A stretch of DNA of 64,000 nt from Bacillota bacterium (lineage in GTDB: Bacteria; Bacillota_A; Clostridia; Christensenellales; Aristaeellaceae), in NCBI GenBank assembly GCA_023421735.1, contig JAEZSP010000012.1, forward strand, positions 3,046 to 67,045. The letters are read 5' to 3'. This document shows positions 42,370-50,928 of this stretch, piece after piece. Below the pieces are notes generated by a model, which saw only the letters and a list, made by a program, of their open reading frames with translations, made no database searches and was not told where the DNA came from. Each line of letters starts with the position of its first letter. Within the stretch, counting starts at the first letter, position 1. The translations under genes and the position numbers were made by a program.

Positions 42370-43407
42370 ATGAACGGCGATATGTTCGCGTTGAAAAAAA
42401 CGCGACCCGGCAAAGGACTCGAACTGCAAAAGGTACCTATTCCCAAGGTTGGGTATGGAGAAGTGCTCATTCGCATCCGCAAGACTGCGATCTGCGGTAC
42501 GGATCTGCACATTTACAACTGGGACGAGTGGAGCCAGAAAAATATCGTTCCCCCGCTGATCATCGGTCACGAGTACGTGGGCGTGATCGAGGAAATCGGC
42601 GAAGGGGTCGAGGGTCTGAAAATCGGACAGCGGGTGAGCGGTGAGGGGCACATTACCTGCGGGCACTGCCGCAACTGCCGGGGCGGCAACGCGCAGTGGT
42701 GCAAATATACAAAGGGCGTCGGCGTCAACCGGGATGGCGCGTTTGCGCAATTTTTGTGCCTGCCGGCGAAGAACGTAGTGCCCATGGACGAATCGCTTCC
42801 GGAGGATGTCGTTTCATTCTTCGATGCGTACGGCAACGCCACGCATACTGCGCTTGAATTCGACGTGGTGGGAGAGGACGTGCTGGTGACCGGTGCGGGC
42901 CCGATCGGCATCATGGCGGGGGCGATCTGCAAAAAAAACGGCGCGCGCCAGGTCATCATCACAGACGTCAACGAGTACCGGCTGGATCTGGCCCGCAAGA
43001 TGGGGCTGTTCGCCATCAACGTGGCGGAAAACGACCTTGGCGAAGTCATGCGTTCCCATCATATGGTAGAAGGCTTCGACGTCGCGCTTGAAATGAGCGG
43101 CAGTGACGCCGCGCTTCACCAGCTCCTGGATCACATGCGAAACGGCGGCAGTGTCGCGCTCCTCGGCATCTTCTCCCGGGACGCGCGCATCGACTGGAAT
43201 CAGGTGATCTTCAAGGGGCTGACGTTGCAGGGCATCTATGGCCGCAAGATGTACGAAACCTGGTATAAGATGGCCGCGATGGTGGAGAGCGGGCTGGATC
43301 TGACGCCGATCATCACGCATCGCTTTCACTATACCGATTTTGAAAAGGGATTTGCCGCGATGAATACCGGAAAAAGCGGCAAGGTGATTCTGAGCTGGGA
43401 GGAATGA
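42370..43407 (+). CDS. tdh: L-threonine 3-dehydrogenase
   Basis: This 345-residue zinc medium-chain dehydrogenase has the catalytic zinc site [14 protein letters not shown] and GHEYVG. The four-cysteine structural zinc loop is [15 protein letters not shown], and the NAD motif is [15 protein letters not shown]. The wording is that of threonine dehydrogenase, which oxidises L-threonine to 2-amino-3-oxobutyrate. Its stop overlaps the kbl region, and the partner enzyme follows immediately, the standard tdh-kbl operon for threonine to glycine plus acetyl-CoA. SD GGGGAGG lies 9 nt upstream. Confidence 0.95.
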   Translation: MNGDMFALKKTRPGKGLELQKVPIPKVGYGEVLIRIRKTAICGTDLHIYNWDEWSQKNIVPPLIIGHEYVGVIEEIGEGVEGLKIGQRVSGEGHITCGHCRNCRGGNAQWCKYTKGVGVNRDGAFAQFLCLPAKNVVPMDESLPEDVVSFFDAYGNATHTALEFDVVGEDVLVTGAGPIGIMAGAICKKNGARQVIITDVNEYRLDLARKMGLFAINVAENDLGEVMRSHHMVEGFDVALEMSGSDAALHQLLDHMRNGGSVALLGIFSRDARIDWNQVIFKGLTLQGIYGRKMYETWYKMAAMVESGLDLTPIITHRFHYTDFEKGFAAMNTGKSGKVILSWEE

Positions 43408-43409
43408 GC

Positions 43410-44591
43410 ATGAAATCAGCATTCGGGTACTTTGACAAGACGCTCAAGGACATCGAATCTGCGGGCACGCTGAAGAGCGAGCGGATCATCGTGACGCCGC
43501 AGCGCGCGCGGATCGACACGACGAAGGCGCAGGGGCTTCTCAACATGTGCGCCAACAATTACCTGGGCCTTGCGGACAATCAGGAGATCATCGACGCGGC
43601 GAAGGCCAGCTACGATCGCTGGGGATTCGGGCTATCCTCCGTCAGGTTCATTTGCGGCACGCAGCAGCTGCATAAGGAACTCGAGGCGCGGATTTCCGCA
43701 TTTCTGGGCATGGAGGACGCGATTCTGTATTCCTCCTGTTTCGATGCCAACGGCGGATTGTTCGAGGCACTCTTAGGTGCGGAAGATGCCATCATTTCGG
43801 ATGAACTGAACCACGCCTCGATCATCGACGGCGTCCGGCTGTGCAAGGCGCAGCGGCTGCGCTATCGGAACAGCGACATGGCGGATCTGGAGGAGAAGCT
43901 CAGGCAAGCCTCTGCCGCGCGCATCCGCCTGATCGCAACCGACGGCGTGTTCTCGATGGACGGCTATGTGGCGAACCTTGCGGGCATCTGCGATCTGGCG
44001 GAGAAGTACGATGCCTTGGTCATGGTGGACGACAGCCACGCGGTCGGCTTCATGGGCGAACACGGACGCGGTACGCCGGAGTATGCGGGCGTGATGGATC
44101 GGGTGGACATCCTGACCGGCACATTCGGAAAGGCGATGGGCGGCGCGTCGGGCGGCTATACGGCGGCATCCAAAAAGATCGTGGATCTTCTGCGCCAGAA
44201 GTCGAGGCCTTATCTGTTCTCCAACACGCTCGCACCCGCGGTCTGCGCGGCGACAATCAAGGTTCTGGATATTCTGGAAGGCGGCGGAGACGCGCTTGCG
44301 CGTCTGACGGAGAATACCGCCTGGTTCCGCAAGGAACTCAACGCGAATGGGTTTGACGTGCCGGAGAGCACCCACCCCATCGTGCCGGTGATGCTCTACG
44401 ACGCCCGCGTGGCAGCCGAGTTTGCGGCGCGCATGTTGGATAAGGGTGTGTACGTCGTTGCATTCAGCTATCCGGTGGTGCCGCAGGGCAAGGCGCGTAT
44501 CCGTACGCAGGTCAGCGCCGCGCACACGCGCGCGGATTTGGCGTTTGCGGTCCGCTGCTTCTGCGAAGTCAAGAAGGAGATGCAGCTGTAG
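43410..44591 (+). CDS. kbl: 2-amino-3-ketobutyrate CoA ligase (glycine C-acetyltransferase)
   Basis: This alpha-oxoamine synthase of about 393 residues has [47 protein letters not shown] and the PLP lysine in [14 protein letters not shown]. It cleaves 2-amino-3-oxobutyrate with CoA to glycine and acetyl-CoA. I choose ATG 43410 because GGGAGGA sits 7 nt upstream; an ATG at 43404 overlaps the tdh stop. Together with tdh it allows threonine catabolism or glycine supply. Confidence 0.94.
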   Translation: MKSAFGYFDKTLKDIESAGTLKSERIIVTPQRARIDTTKAQGLLNMCANNYLGLADNQEIIDAAKASYDRWGFGLSSVRFICGTQQLHKELEARISAFLGMEDAILYSSCFDANGGLFEALLGAEDAIISDELNHASIIDGVRLCKAQRLRYRNSDMADLEEKLRQASAARIRLIATDGVFSMDGYVANLAGICDLAEKYDALVMVDDSHAVGFMGEHGRGTPEYAGVMDRVDILTGTFGKAMGGASGGYTAASKKIVDLLRQKSRPYLFSNTLAPAVCAATIKVLDILEGGGDALARLTENTAWFRKELNANGFDVPESTHPIVPVMLYDARVAAEFAARMLDKGVYVVAFSYPVVPQGKARIRTQVSAAHTRADLAFAVRCFCEVKKEMQL

Positions 44592-44623
44592 CACGCATTC
44601 GGAAGCACTGCGATGCAAAACAA

Positions 44624-44653
44624 GCGACACGCCGTATATTTGCGGCGTGTCGC
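44624..44653 (+). terminator. Hairpin after kbl
   Basis: GCGACACGCCG pairs perfectly with CGGCGTGTCGC around an 8-nt loop; there is no clear U-tract. Confidence 0.55.
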
Positions 44654-44696
44654 CTGCCATTGCTCCGGTTTCGATGAGGGGAGAGGCGTACGGAAT

Positions 44697-44975
44697 TCAT
44701 TTCACTTTTTTCATGAGATTCTCAAACGTCTCTTCGTCAATTTCGCCCTTCGCCAAACGTTCTTTCAGAATTTCTTCGGGCGTCTGGTTGCCGAATCCGG
44801 AATCGTTTCCGCCGTCGGCCTGGTTTCTGTTCCCGGACTGATGATCCTTTTTGACAAGTAAATAGATGATGACGCCAACCAATATCACGCCAATCAGCAT
44901 TGCGACTCCTCCCGTCCATCCCATCCTGCCGATACCGTATCCGGCACCGCATAAGCCTCTATAAAATCCGTACAT
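44697..44975 (-). CDS. SHOCT-domain small membrane protein
   Basis: The 92-residue product has a glycine-rich N-terminus, one membrane helix (VAMLIGVILVGVIIYLLVKK), a flexible linker and a C-terminal SHOCT motif (TPEEILKERLAKGEIDEETF). SHOCT tails are short helical hairpins found at the ends of many membrane or envelope proteins, thought to aid oligomerisation. The function is unknown. An SD-like AAAGAGG precedes the start. It is followed on the same strand by no other gene until the convergent kbl hairpin. Confidence 0.82.
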   Translation of the reverse strand: MYGFYRGLCGAGYGIGRMGWTGGVAMLIGVILVGVIIYLLVKKDHQSGNRNQADGGNDSGFGNQTPEEILKERLAKGEIDEETFENLMKKVK

Positions 44976-45188
44976 CGTCGAAGCCTCTTTTCAATTCCTT
45001 GGATTGTATGCATTATAACAATGAAATGTGCAGAAATGATGAAGCTGCAAAAAAAACGTCAGATGCGGCGATTTCGCCGCCGCGGTGATCATCCGATCCG
45101 TATCCTGTGTTCACAGTGCCGGGCCATCAGTCGTCAAACCGTTCAGATGAGACGGATCCTTTGATCGGCGGCTCTTTCGGTTGGTACC

Positions 45189-45443
45189 CTATGTCCTTTT
45201 GCGCAATAGGCCGACGATCAGGAGGAGCAGGCACGCGCCGCCAATCGCGATCAGAAAGCTCGTCACGTTGAATCCCGTTATTTCGACGCCAAGCAGCCAC
45301 GACGCGATCCATCCGCCCAAGGTTGCGCCAATCACCCCGACCACGGTGTTGGCGATCCAACCCATGCCTCGGTTTTTACCCATGATAATGCTTGCCAGCC
45401 ATCCCGCCAGTGCGCCCAGTACAATCCATAAAACGATTCCCAT
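45189..45443 (-). CDS. GlsB/YeaQ/YmgE family membrane protein
   Basis: The 84-residue protein begins MGIVLWIVLGALAGWLASIIMG and has three hydrophobic helices with the GxxGAxxGGW spacing of the transglycosylase-associated (GlsB/YeaQ) family, linked to envelope stress. The ATG at 45443 follows GGGGTGA; 21 additional upstream codons look untranslated. The flanking 45000-45188 stretch shows no gene. Confidence 0.85.
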   Translation of the reverse strand: MGIVLWIVLGALAGWLASIIMGKNRGMGWIANTVVGVIGATLGGWIASWLLGVEITGFNVTSFLIAIGGACLLLLIVGLLRKRT

Positions 45444-45748
45444 GCAATCACCCCGTATGCTTCCGCCTCGTTCCCATCCTATTATCGCGCGCCCGGTGAT
45501 TTCCATGCTGTCATATGCTGGCAGCGCAGTGCATCACGGCATGATCGATTCACGCAACGCCGCACAACGGTCGACGCATCGCAGAGCGTAAATCATGCCG
45601 TCCTGATCGGTTAATCGGCGAATGATTGATCAGATTGCACGTACGAATGGCAAATACCATCTCCACATCGTATCGGATTTTTGTCGATCCATCATAAGTA
45701 CATTCGATCTATCTTCAAAATGCATTGCATATGCGAACATATGGTTTC
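45444..45748. other. Intergenic region between GlsB and FmdE genes
   Basis: About 300 bp with no convincing open frame on either strand. It separates the minus-strand small membrane protein genes from the FmdE transcript, whose promoter lies at 45749. I see no clear repeat in it. Confidence 0.4.
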
Positions 45749-45777
45749 TTGACATGATGCGGATCGTGTGGTATCCT
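45749..45777 (+). promoter_or_regulatory. Promoter of the FmdE operon
   Basis: TTGACA at 45749-45754, 17 bp, TATCCT at 45772-45777. It predicts a leader of about 200 nt before the FmdE start. Confidence 0.6.
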
Positions 45778-45813
45778 GTCATAAAGTGATGTCCTTTGAT
45801 GTCACAGATTTGA

Positions 45814-45863
45814 TGCCGTGAAGGTATTGTCCCGCGCAGAAGCGCCGGGCGTCCTTCACGGCA
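45814..45863 (+). promoter_or_regulatory. Leader hairpin with U-rich tail before FmdE
   Basis: TGCCGTGAAGG at 45814-45824 pairs perfectly with CCTTCACGGCA at 45853-45863. An inner CCCG..GC/GC..CGGG stem lies between, and ATTTCTTTT follows. It looks like a terminator inside the leader, so the operon may be attenuated by a metal or cofactor signal. I could not match it to the molybdenum-cofactor or another known riboswitch. Confidence 0.5.
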
Positions 45864-45982
45864 TTTCTTTTGGGAAGGCGCTTTGGAATTGGAATCATTG
45901 CGGGCCTGCCCGTGGAGGGAAGGCGAGGCGCTGCTGCGGATGCGGCGCTCCGGAATGGACAGCGAGAAAGGGGATTTTTCAA

Positions 45983-46510
45983 ATGAATCAGGCAATGTGG
46001 GATAAGGCGCGCGCATTTCACGGCCACGAGTGCCCGGGACTGGCGATCGGCGTCAAGGCGGTGGAGGCTGTACAGGAAAAATGGGGGTTTGATCTCGGCA
46101 ACCCGGACGAAGACATCGTATGCGTGACGGAAAACGACGCATGCGGCGTTGACGCCGTGCAGGCGCTTCTCAGCTGTACCATGGGCAAGGGAAACATGAT
46201 CCTCCGCCCCACGGGAAAAATGGCGTTTTCGTTCTTTGACCGCAAAAATGGCCGGAAAATGCGCGTCATGCTGACGGCGAAAAACGCAGGCATGGATCGC
46301 AAAGATTACCGGCAATACCTGCTCGATGCGCCTGTCGATGAAATCTTCAAGATCACAGAGCCCTCCTTCGACCTCCCGGCGCGCGCGCGGCTTTTCAATT
46401 CCGTTGCATGCGAAGTCTGCGGTGAGGTTGTGCCGGAGTACAAAATGCGTTTGCAGGATGGCAAGAAGGTCTGCCTCGATTGCTTTGTGGATTACGGCAG
46501 GGGATGGTGA
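45983..46510 (+). CDS. FmdE family protein with C-terminal zinc finger
   Basis: The 175-residue product has the FmdE core: AFHGHECPGLAIGVKAVEA, ENDACGVDAVQALLSCTMGKGN and a tail with CEVCGE and CLDCF cysteine pairs. The domain is named after a subunit of formylmethanofuran dehydrogenase but in Clostridia it stands alone, often beside metal ABC transporters and molybdenum/tungsten enzymes. AAAGGGG precedes the ATG. Downstream lie remnants of exactly such a transporter. Confidence 0.88.
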   Translation: MNQAMWDKARAFHGHECPGLAIGVKAVEAVQEKWGFDLGNPDEDIVCVTENDACGVDAVQALLSCTMGKGNMILRPTGKMAFSFFDRKNGRKMRVMLTAKNAGMDRKDYRQYLLDAPVDEIFKITEPSFDLPARARLFNSVACEVCGEVVPEYKMRLQDGKKVCLDCFVDYGRGW

Positions 46511-46515
46511 AATGG

Positions 46516-47160
46516 ATGAAAAAAGTGCTATCTTTCTTCTTCATTCTGACATTCGCGCTTCCCGGCTTTGCCCACGCGGAGGGGGATACACGCATAATCA
46601 CCGACGGATACGGTCGAACGGTGGAAATTCCCACGACGGTTGAGACCATCGCCGCCACATCCTTCACCGCCCGCATTCTGGTCTACGCGGGCGTTACGGA
46701 CATGCTCGTGGGCGTTACGGATATGGACAAGACGGGCGATGCGAGTATGCCCTATTCGGCGCTGAACAAGGATCTGTTCAATGCGCTTCCTTCCGTAGGC
46801 GCGGGTGGATCGGGAGATGTGACAGACTACGAGGCGCTCGTGATGCTCGGCCCGGACGTCATTTTCTGCAACAAGGACGCCGAAACGGCGCGGGACATTC
46901 AGGATAAAATCGGCATTCCGGCCGTGGGGCTCTCTTATTCCGGCATCTTCGATCAGAGCGTATACGATTCTCTTGCGCTTGTGGGCGAGGTCACGGGCGC
47001 GTATGAGCGCTGCGCCGCGGTCATCGAGGCGCTCAAGGGTTGAGAGGCGGACCTCGAAGCGCGCACAGGAGATATTCCGGATGCGCAGAAACCCACCGTC
47101 TATACCGGAGGCGTGAGCTACAGGGGCGCACATGGCTTTTGCGGACGTCGATCCCATCGC
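46516..47160 (+). pseudogene. Metal ABC transporter binding protein, broken (FepB/BtuF-like)
   Basis: The reading begins with a signal peptide (MKKVLSFFFILTFALPGFA) and shows the periplasmic-binding fold of iron/cobalamin-type importers (DGYGRTVEIP, NKDAETARDIQDKIGIPAVG). A TGA at 47041-47043 interrupts it, probably once TGG. Homology continues in frame (EADLEARTGDIPDAQKP, VYTGGVSYRGAHGF) and then breaks off near 47140. About one third of the protein is missing at the end. Confidence 0.8.
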
Positions 47161-47263
47161 CAAGGCCGACGAGAGCTTCACACCTTCATGCTCGGCGCGC
47201 CCTATTACCAGCAGCTCGAAGCCGCAGGGCAGGGATTCGGACAGCTGACGATTGGAGAATCGC

Positions 47264-47533
47264 ATGCAGTCAGCATACAGGGGATATCTGCATCAGAAAA
47301 AGCTTGTCATTGCGCTGCTTGGCGCGGGGGTGATTTTCATCGCCCTGCGCTATTGTGATCGGTTTGTGCTCCTTCACGGCGGCTGTGTCTATGCGGCGGG
47401 CGGTTCCGAGGTGATGACCGCAGAGGCCATTCAAACCGTCTATGGCGTTGATGTGGAAATTATATTCGCGCATGGCGTACCCGTTGTGCTGCCTGTCCCG
47501 GAAGTGGGCGCTTCGCGCTCGGAGTCAGTTTGA
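47264..47533 (+). pseudogene. Fused remnant of FecCD permease and FecE ATPase
   Basis: The open frame starts like a FecCD permease (SAYRGYLHQKKLVIALLGAG) and after about 28 residues continues as the last 60 residues of the partner ATPase. The latter part reads RYCDRFVLLHGGCVYAAGG and then EAIQTVYGVDVEIIFAHGVP. One deletion of more than 1.5 kb would explain it. Together with the broken binding protein upstream it is the corpse of a three-gene metal/siderophore-type importer. Confidence 0.82.
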
Positions 47534-47935
47534 TTCTGGCGGGAGTTCATCGTACATGGGTATTTTCCCGAGATCGTGATCCCACTTTGCCCTGTGCGCA
47601 CAATAGATGTGCCCGTCCGGCCTTATGTCGAAAGCGCTGTCGATGCATCCCGCCGGGACCACCAGCAATTTCCCGTCAAACTGTATGTTCGGCAGCGCAG
47701 ACCCGCAATTTGTACAGAAACTCTTGATGTGCCCCTCGTAGCGATCGTCGAACACCCGCACTTTGTCCTCACCCGATTTCCACCGGAGCTTTGCCGTTGC
47801 AGAAAACAGGTTTGCCGCATGTGCGGACCCCGTATCCTTGCGGCAACGATCACAATGGCATAAATAAAAGTGCTCAAAATCACCTTCGATCTCGAAGGTC
47901 ACTTTGCCGCAGAGACAAGATCCCGTGTACTTCAT
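47525..47935 (-). CDS. GFA/CENP-V family zinc protein
   Basis: The 136-residue protein shows the GFA fold cysteines: SCLCGKVTFEIEG, CHCDRCRKDTGS and FCTNCGSALP, which bind structural and catalytic zinc. Related proteins activate formaldehyde with glutathione, but most members, including ones in Clostridia without glutathione, have unknown substrates. The start follows AAAGGGG. Its 3' end overlaps the transporter relic by 9 bp. Confidence 0.85.
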   Translation of the reverse strand: MKYTGSCLCGKVTFEIEGDFEHFYLCHCDRCRKDTGSAHAANLFSATAKLRWKSGEDKVRVFDDRYEGHIKSFCTNCGSALPNIQFDGKLLVVPAGCIDSAFDIRPDGHIYCAHRAKWDHDLGKIPMYDELPPESN

Positions 47936-48079
47936 GCGAAAACCCCTTTCAAAAGGCAGCCTCCCCGAACGCTGGCTGCGTACGATTTCAGTGCACCTTT
48001 TACATGATTATACACGCGCGCGGCTGCATTTTCCAGTCCAAACAGGAGAAAGACAAGGTCGTCGGGGCGGAGCCGATCA

Positions 48080-48350
48080 GACATCCAATCACGGCCAACA
48101 CATGAATGAAGAAAGTATGAACCTCGGGAGGTTTGGAGGGCCGCAGCCCTCCATGTATCATCATTTTTACCGGCTTGGCCGGTAAAAATGGATTCGTACG
48201 AAGGGCGAGCATGCCCGCCCGGCGACGAATCAGTTCATGCCCCCCCGGATTTCGCCCGGAATTTTCGTGAGAAAATTTAGAAATCCGGTTCCTCGTTCCT
48301 TTGGCTTAGGTATGAACGTAGTTCGTGCGTAAGCCCTGGACATCCAATCA
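48080..48350. repeat. Multi-hairpin element between 12-bp direct repeats
   Basis: GACATCCAATCA occurs at 48080-48091 and again at 48339-48350. The 247 bp between are almost entirely palindromes. They are AACCTCGGGAGGTT, GGAGGG..CCCTCC, a perfect 12-bp stem at 48163-48189 (ATTTTTACCGGC, loop TTG), GATTCGT/ACGAATC at 48191-48231, CCGGATTTC/GAAATCCGG enclosing AATTTTC/GAAAATT, and GGCTTA/TAAGCC. This is the look of an inserted non-autonomous repeat with a target duplication. A dense ncRNA is the alternative. The preceding 47936-48079 shows nothing. Confidence 0.6.
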
Positions 48351-48358
48351 ACTTCCCG

Positions 48359-48387
48359 TTGCCGCGCACACCGACCTATGCTATAAT
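48359..48387 (+). promoter_or_regulatory. Promoter of the leader peptide/MFS transcript
   Basis: TTGCCG at 48359-48364, 17 bp, TATAAT at 48382-48387 preceded by TGC (extended -10). It lies immediately after the right-hand direct repeat of the hairpin element. Confidence 0.7.
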
Positions 48388-48418
48388 TGTTTTGTTTGAA
48401 AAGAGGGGAGGGAATACA

Positions 48419-48454
48419 ATGATCCAAGCCACGGCTGCTCCATGCAAAGTTTAA
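48419..48454 (+). CDS. Predicted leader peptide MIQATAAPCKV
   Basis: An 11-codon frame with an excellent SD (GGGGAGGG, ending 6 nt before the ATG) and a TAA stop at 48452-48454. It lies about 25 nt after the predicted transcription start and its 3' half forms the left arm of two competing hairpins. Its position, size and SD are those of leader peptides that sense antibiotic-stalled ribosomes upstream of resistance genes. It has no homology that I recognise. Confidence 0.6.
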   Translation: MIQATAAPCKV

Positions 48455-48508
48455 GCGGAGACGGCGTTGCATGGAGCGGCTTTTCAGCCGTCCCGCTTGA
48501 CTTTGCAT
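48433..48508 (+). promoter_or_regulatory. Mutually exclusive attenuator hairpins
   Basis: Hairpin A: 48437-48447 (GCTCCATGCAA) with 48467-48477, perfect and extendable to 15 bp, followed by TTTTC. Hairpin B: 48442-48465 with 48487-48508 (ATGCAAAGT, AAGCGG and GACGGC blocks pair, with two small bulges), about 21 bp. Both use bases 48442-48447 inside the leader peptide, so only one can form. Ribosome position on the peptide would decide between them. A has a short U-tract and may be the terminator form. Confidence 0.6.
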
Positions 48509-48535
48509 CCGACATCAAATACGAGGAGCAAAGTC

Positions 48536-49846
48536 ATGAAACTGAATCATTTTCACGAATCCAAGGACTTTATTATCCTGTGGCTCACCCAGTCGTTCTC
48601 ATCGCTTGGCACGTCCATGACGAGCTATGCGTTGATTCTTTGGTCGTACCGTCAATTGGGTACGGCGTCGAGCATCGCCTTTCTTGCGGCATTCACCCTT
48701 CTGCCGTCTATTTTCTTTACATTCATCGCGGGAACCATCGCAGATCGTTGGGATAAAAAGCGCATCATGGCCATTGGGGACAGCATTGCCGCCGTCGGTA
48801 CGCTGACCGTTTTGGTGCTCAACCTGACCGGACGCCTGATGCCCTGGCATCTCTATGCCGTCAACTTCGTCCTCGGCTGCATGAACGCATTCCAGAATCC
48901 CGCGGCCAATGTCGTCATCACGCTTCTGACGCCACAGAAACACTTTGCCAGGGCAAACGGCATGTTCGCCCTGTCCGGCTCCATTTCGAGCCTCATCACG
49001 CCCATGGCAGCGACGGTCGTCTTTGCGCTGGGCGGGCTGACGCCCGTTTTGCTCATCGACCTGTTCACCTTCGCGGTCGCGGTCTGCGCGCTGCTCTTTG
49101 TCATCCGCGTGCCGCCGATTCCAAATGCCACGCAGCATAAGGAGGAATCGTTCTGGCAAAGCTGCCTGTTCGGCGTCCGTTATCTGCTGCGCAATCGGGT
49201 CATGCTGAATTTGATCTTTCTGTTCATGTGGATCAACCTCTTTGCACACATCGGCACGCTGGGCATCGCCCCGGCAATGGTTCTTGCGCGCACGGGAAAT
49301 AGCGAGACGGCGCTTGGCGCGTACAACACGGCGGTTGGGGTCGGTTCGCTCGTCGGTGGCATCCTGATGACGCTGCTCCGTCCGGCGAAGAGCCGCACCA
49401 AGACGCTTCTGTGGGCATGCCTCTGGGCGTGCTTTCTGGTTGACTTCCCGTTGGCGCTGGGACGCGCCATCGGCGTTTGGGCGATCGGCGCGTTCCTAGG
49501 GAACATCGCCATGCCGATCCTCAATGCAAACCTCACGGCGTGCATGCGCGCCAAGGTGCCCGTCGAGCTGCAAGGCCGCGTGTTCTCCGCGCGGGACACC
49601 CTCCAGCTATGGACGATGCCGGTCGGCCTGTTTTTCGGCGGTATATTGGCGGATCATGTGTTTGAGCCGCTGATGGCAAGGCCCTCGCAGCTGCAGGGAA
49701 TGCTGGCCCACCTCGTCGGCACCGGGCACGGTTCCGGCATGGCGCTTCAAATCTTGCTCACCGTATTGGTGATGATCGCCATCACGGTTGCATCGCTGCG
49801 CGACCACCGATACCGGGCGCTCGACAACGATACACAGCTTATGTAA
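48536..49846 (+). CDS. MFS efflux transporter (Mef/MFS_3-like)
   Basis: The 436-residue protein has twelve hydrophobic helices. Motif A GTIADRWDKKRIMAIGD between helices 2 and 3 marks it as a proton-driven exporter of the DHA3 type, the group that includes macrolide efflux Mef proteins. The ATG at 48536 follows GAGGAG; the longer open frame upstream overlaps the leader hairpins and is not translated. The regulated leader suggests drug-inducible expression. The natural substrate is not known. Confidence 0.87.
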   Translation: MKLNHFHESKDFIILWLTQSFSSLGTSMTSYALILWSYRQLGTASSIAFLAAFTLLPSIFFTFIAGTIADRWDKKRIMAIGDSIAAVGTLTVLVLNLTGRLMPWHLYAVNFVLGCMNAFQNPAANVVITLLTPQKHFARANGMFALSGSISSLITPMAATVVFALGGLTPVLLIDLFTFAVAVCALLFVIRVPPIPNATQHKEESFWQSCLFGVRYLLRNRVMLNLIFLFMWINLFAHIGTLGIAPAMVLARTGNSETALGAYNTAVGVGSLVGGILMTLLRPAKSRTKTLLWACLWACFLVDFPLALGRAIGVWAIGAFLGNIAMPILNANLTACMRAKVPVELQGRVFSARDTLQLWTMPVGLFFGGILADHVFEPLMARPSQLQGMLAHLVGTGHGSGMALQILLTVLVMIAITVASLRDHRYRALDNDTQLM

Positions 49847-49850
49847 TAAA

Positions 49851-49878
49851 AAAGGCGCGCCGTTTTAGGCGCGCCTTT
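49851..49878. terminator. Bidirectional terminator
   Basis: A perfect 11-bp AAAGGCGCGCC/GGCGCGCCTTT stem with a GTTTTA loop between the convergent MFS and URO-D genes. Confidence 0.88.
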
Positions 49879-49890
49879 CCCGATTGGCAA

Positions 49891-50892
49891 TCATCCCTGA
49901 TTGTCGAAAACCCGCAGCATCGCCAGCACGTTCTCGGGCGGCACGTCGCCGGGCACTGCGTGCGTCGGCGCGGCGATCAATCCGCCCTGCGGAAACGACG
50001 CCAGCAGCCGTCTCGTGATCGCTTCGATCTCGGCGGGCGATCTGACGGGCAATTCGGTCTGCGTGCTGATCCCGCCCCAAATTGCGATCTTGCCGCGCAG
50101 TTTCTCCGCATAGCCAAGACCGTAGATCTCGGGTTGGAACGTCTGGTAGATGTTCAGCCCCAAAGCCGCAAGGTCGTCCATCACAAGCCGAATGTCTCCG
50201 CAGGAATGCTGCGAAACCGCCTTTCCGGCGGCGCGGACGCGCCCGTACATCTGCGCAAGGTAGGGCTTGATGAACTGGCGCCAGCAAACAGGCCCCATGA
50301 TGAGCCCACGCTGCTGCCCCCAGTCGTCGCCAAAATGGAAGCAATCGATGTCGTATTCGAGCACAATGTCGATGATCTCCAGATTCCGCCGCGTGATTTT
50401 GGAAAGAAGCGCATGCACAAAGTCCGGCTCCGTCAGCATATCGCACAGCAGGTTTTCCATCCCGCGCAGCGTCCACGCCCGTTCAAAGAGCGAAAAGCCA
50501 ATCGCCGCCACGGCAAACCGTTCGCCGCGCGTTTCCATCAACTTCCGCATGCGCGATCGTATGTATGCCTCGTCGACCGGGGGAAATGCGTATCGGTCGA
50601 GTACGTCCGGGTCGTCGATCAGGATCGAATCGATCACGCCGATGTCCTTGTCCGCCCCGGATTTATTCCATACAACGCCGAATTCGTCCCGGTCATAATC
50701 GCGCCTAATCATCACCTCGGGCTTGATTAAGTATGCGTCCGCAATGGCGTTGTCAAGGCCGTCCAAAAACTGCGCATTTCCGGTGTGCCGGATCATCTTG
50801 TCCAGCATTTGTCCCGTAAATTCCACGTGATACGGCACCCGATCCGGCTTTTGAAACGAAATCGCCGCCCGTACCCGTTCACGATTGGTCAC
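49891..50892 (-). CDS. URO-D superfamily protein (second copy)
   Basis: This URO-D-fold protein of about 333 residues opens with TNRERVRAAISFQKPDRVPYH and has the HxC motif in AVSQHSCGDIRLVMDDLAALG, as in cobamide-dependent methyltransferases rather than HemE. FHFGDDWGQQRGLIM lines the barrel centre. It differs considerably from the copy at 11914. The start is GTG at 50892 with AAGGAGG 8 nt upstream; the ATG at 50910 lies over that SD. Methyl donor and acceptor are unknown. Confidence 0.82.
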   Translation of the reverse strand: MTNRERVRAAISFQKPDRVPYHVEFTGQMLDKMIRHTGNAQFLDGLDNAIADAYLIKPEVMIRRDYDRDEFGVVWNKSGADKDIGVIDSILIDDPDVLDRYAFPPVDEAYIRSRMRKLMETRGERFAVAAIGFSLFERAWTLRGMENLLCDMLTEPDFVHALLSKITRRNLEIIDIVLEYDIDCFHFGDDWGQQRGLIMGPVCWRQFIKPYLAQMYGRVRAAGKAVSQHSCGDIRLVMDDLAALGLNIYQTFQPEIYGLGYAEKLRGKIAIWGGISTQTELPVRSPAEIEAITRRLLASFPQGGLIAAPTHAVPGDVPPENVLAMLRVFDNQG

Positions 50893-50928
50893 AATACCCC
50901 CCTCCTTCATCCCGGTGCCGTGAAAAAA

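Noticed and set aside
45778..45982. Molybdenum cofactor riboswitch
   Set aside because: FmdE context suggested it, but the conserved core could not be recognised by eye.
48080..48350. CRISPR array
   Set aside because: There are several palindromes but no regularly spaced identical repeats; only two copies of a 12-mer are present.
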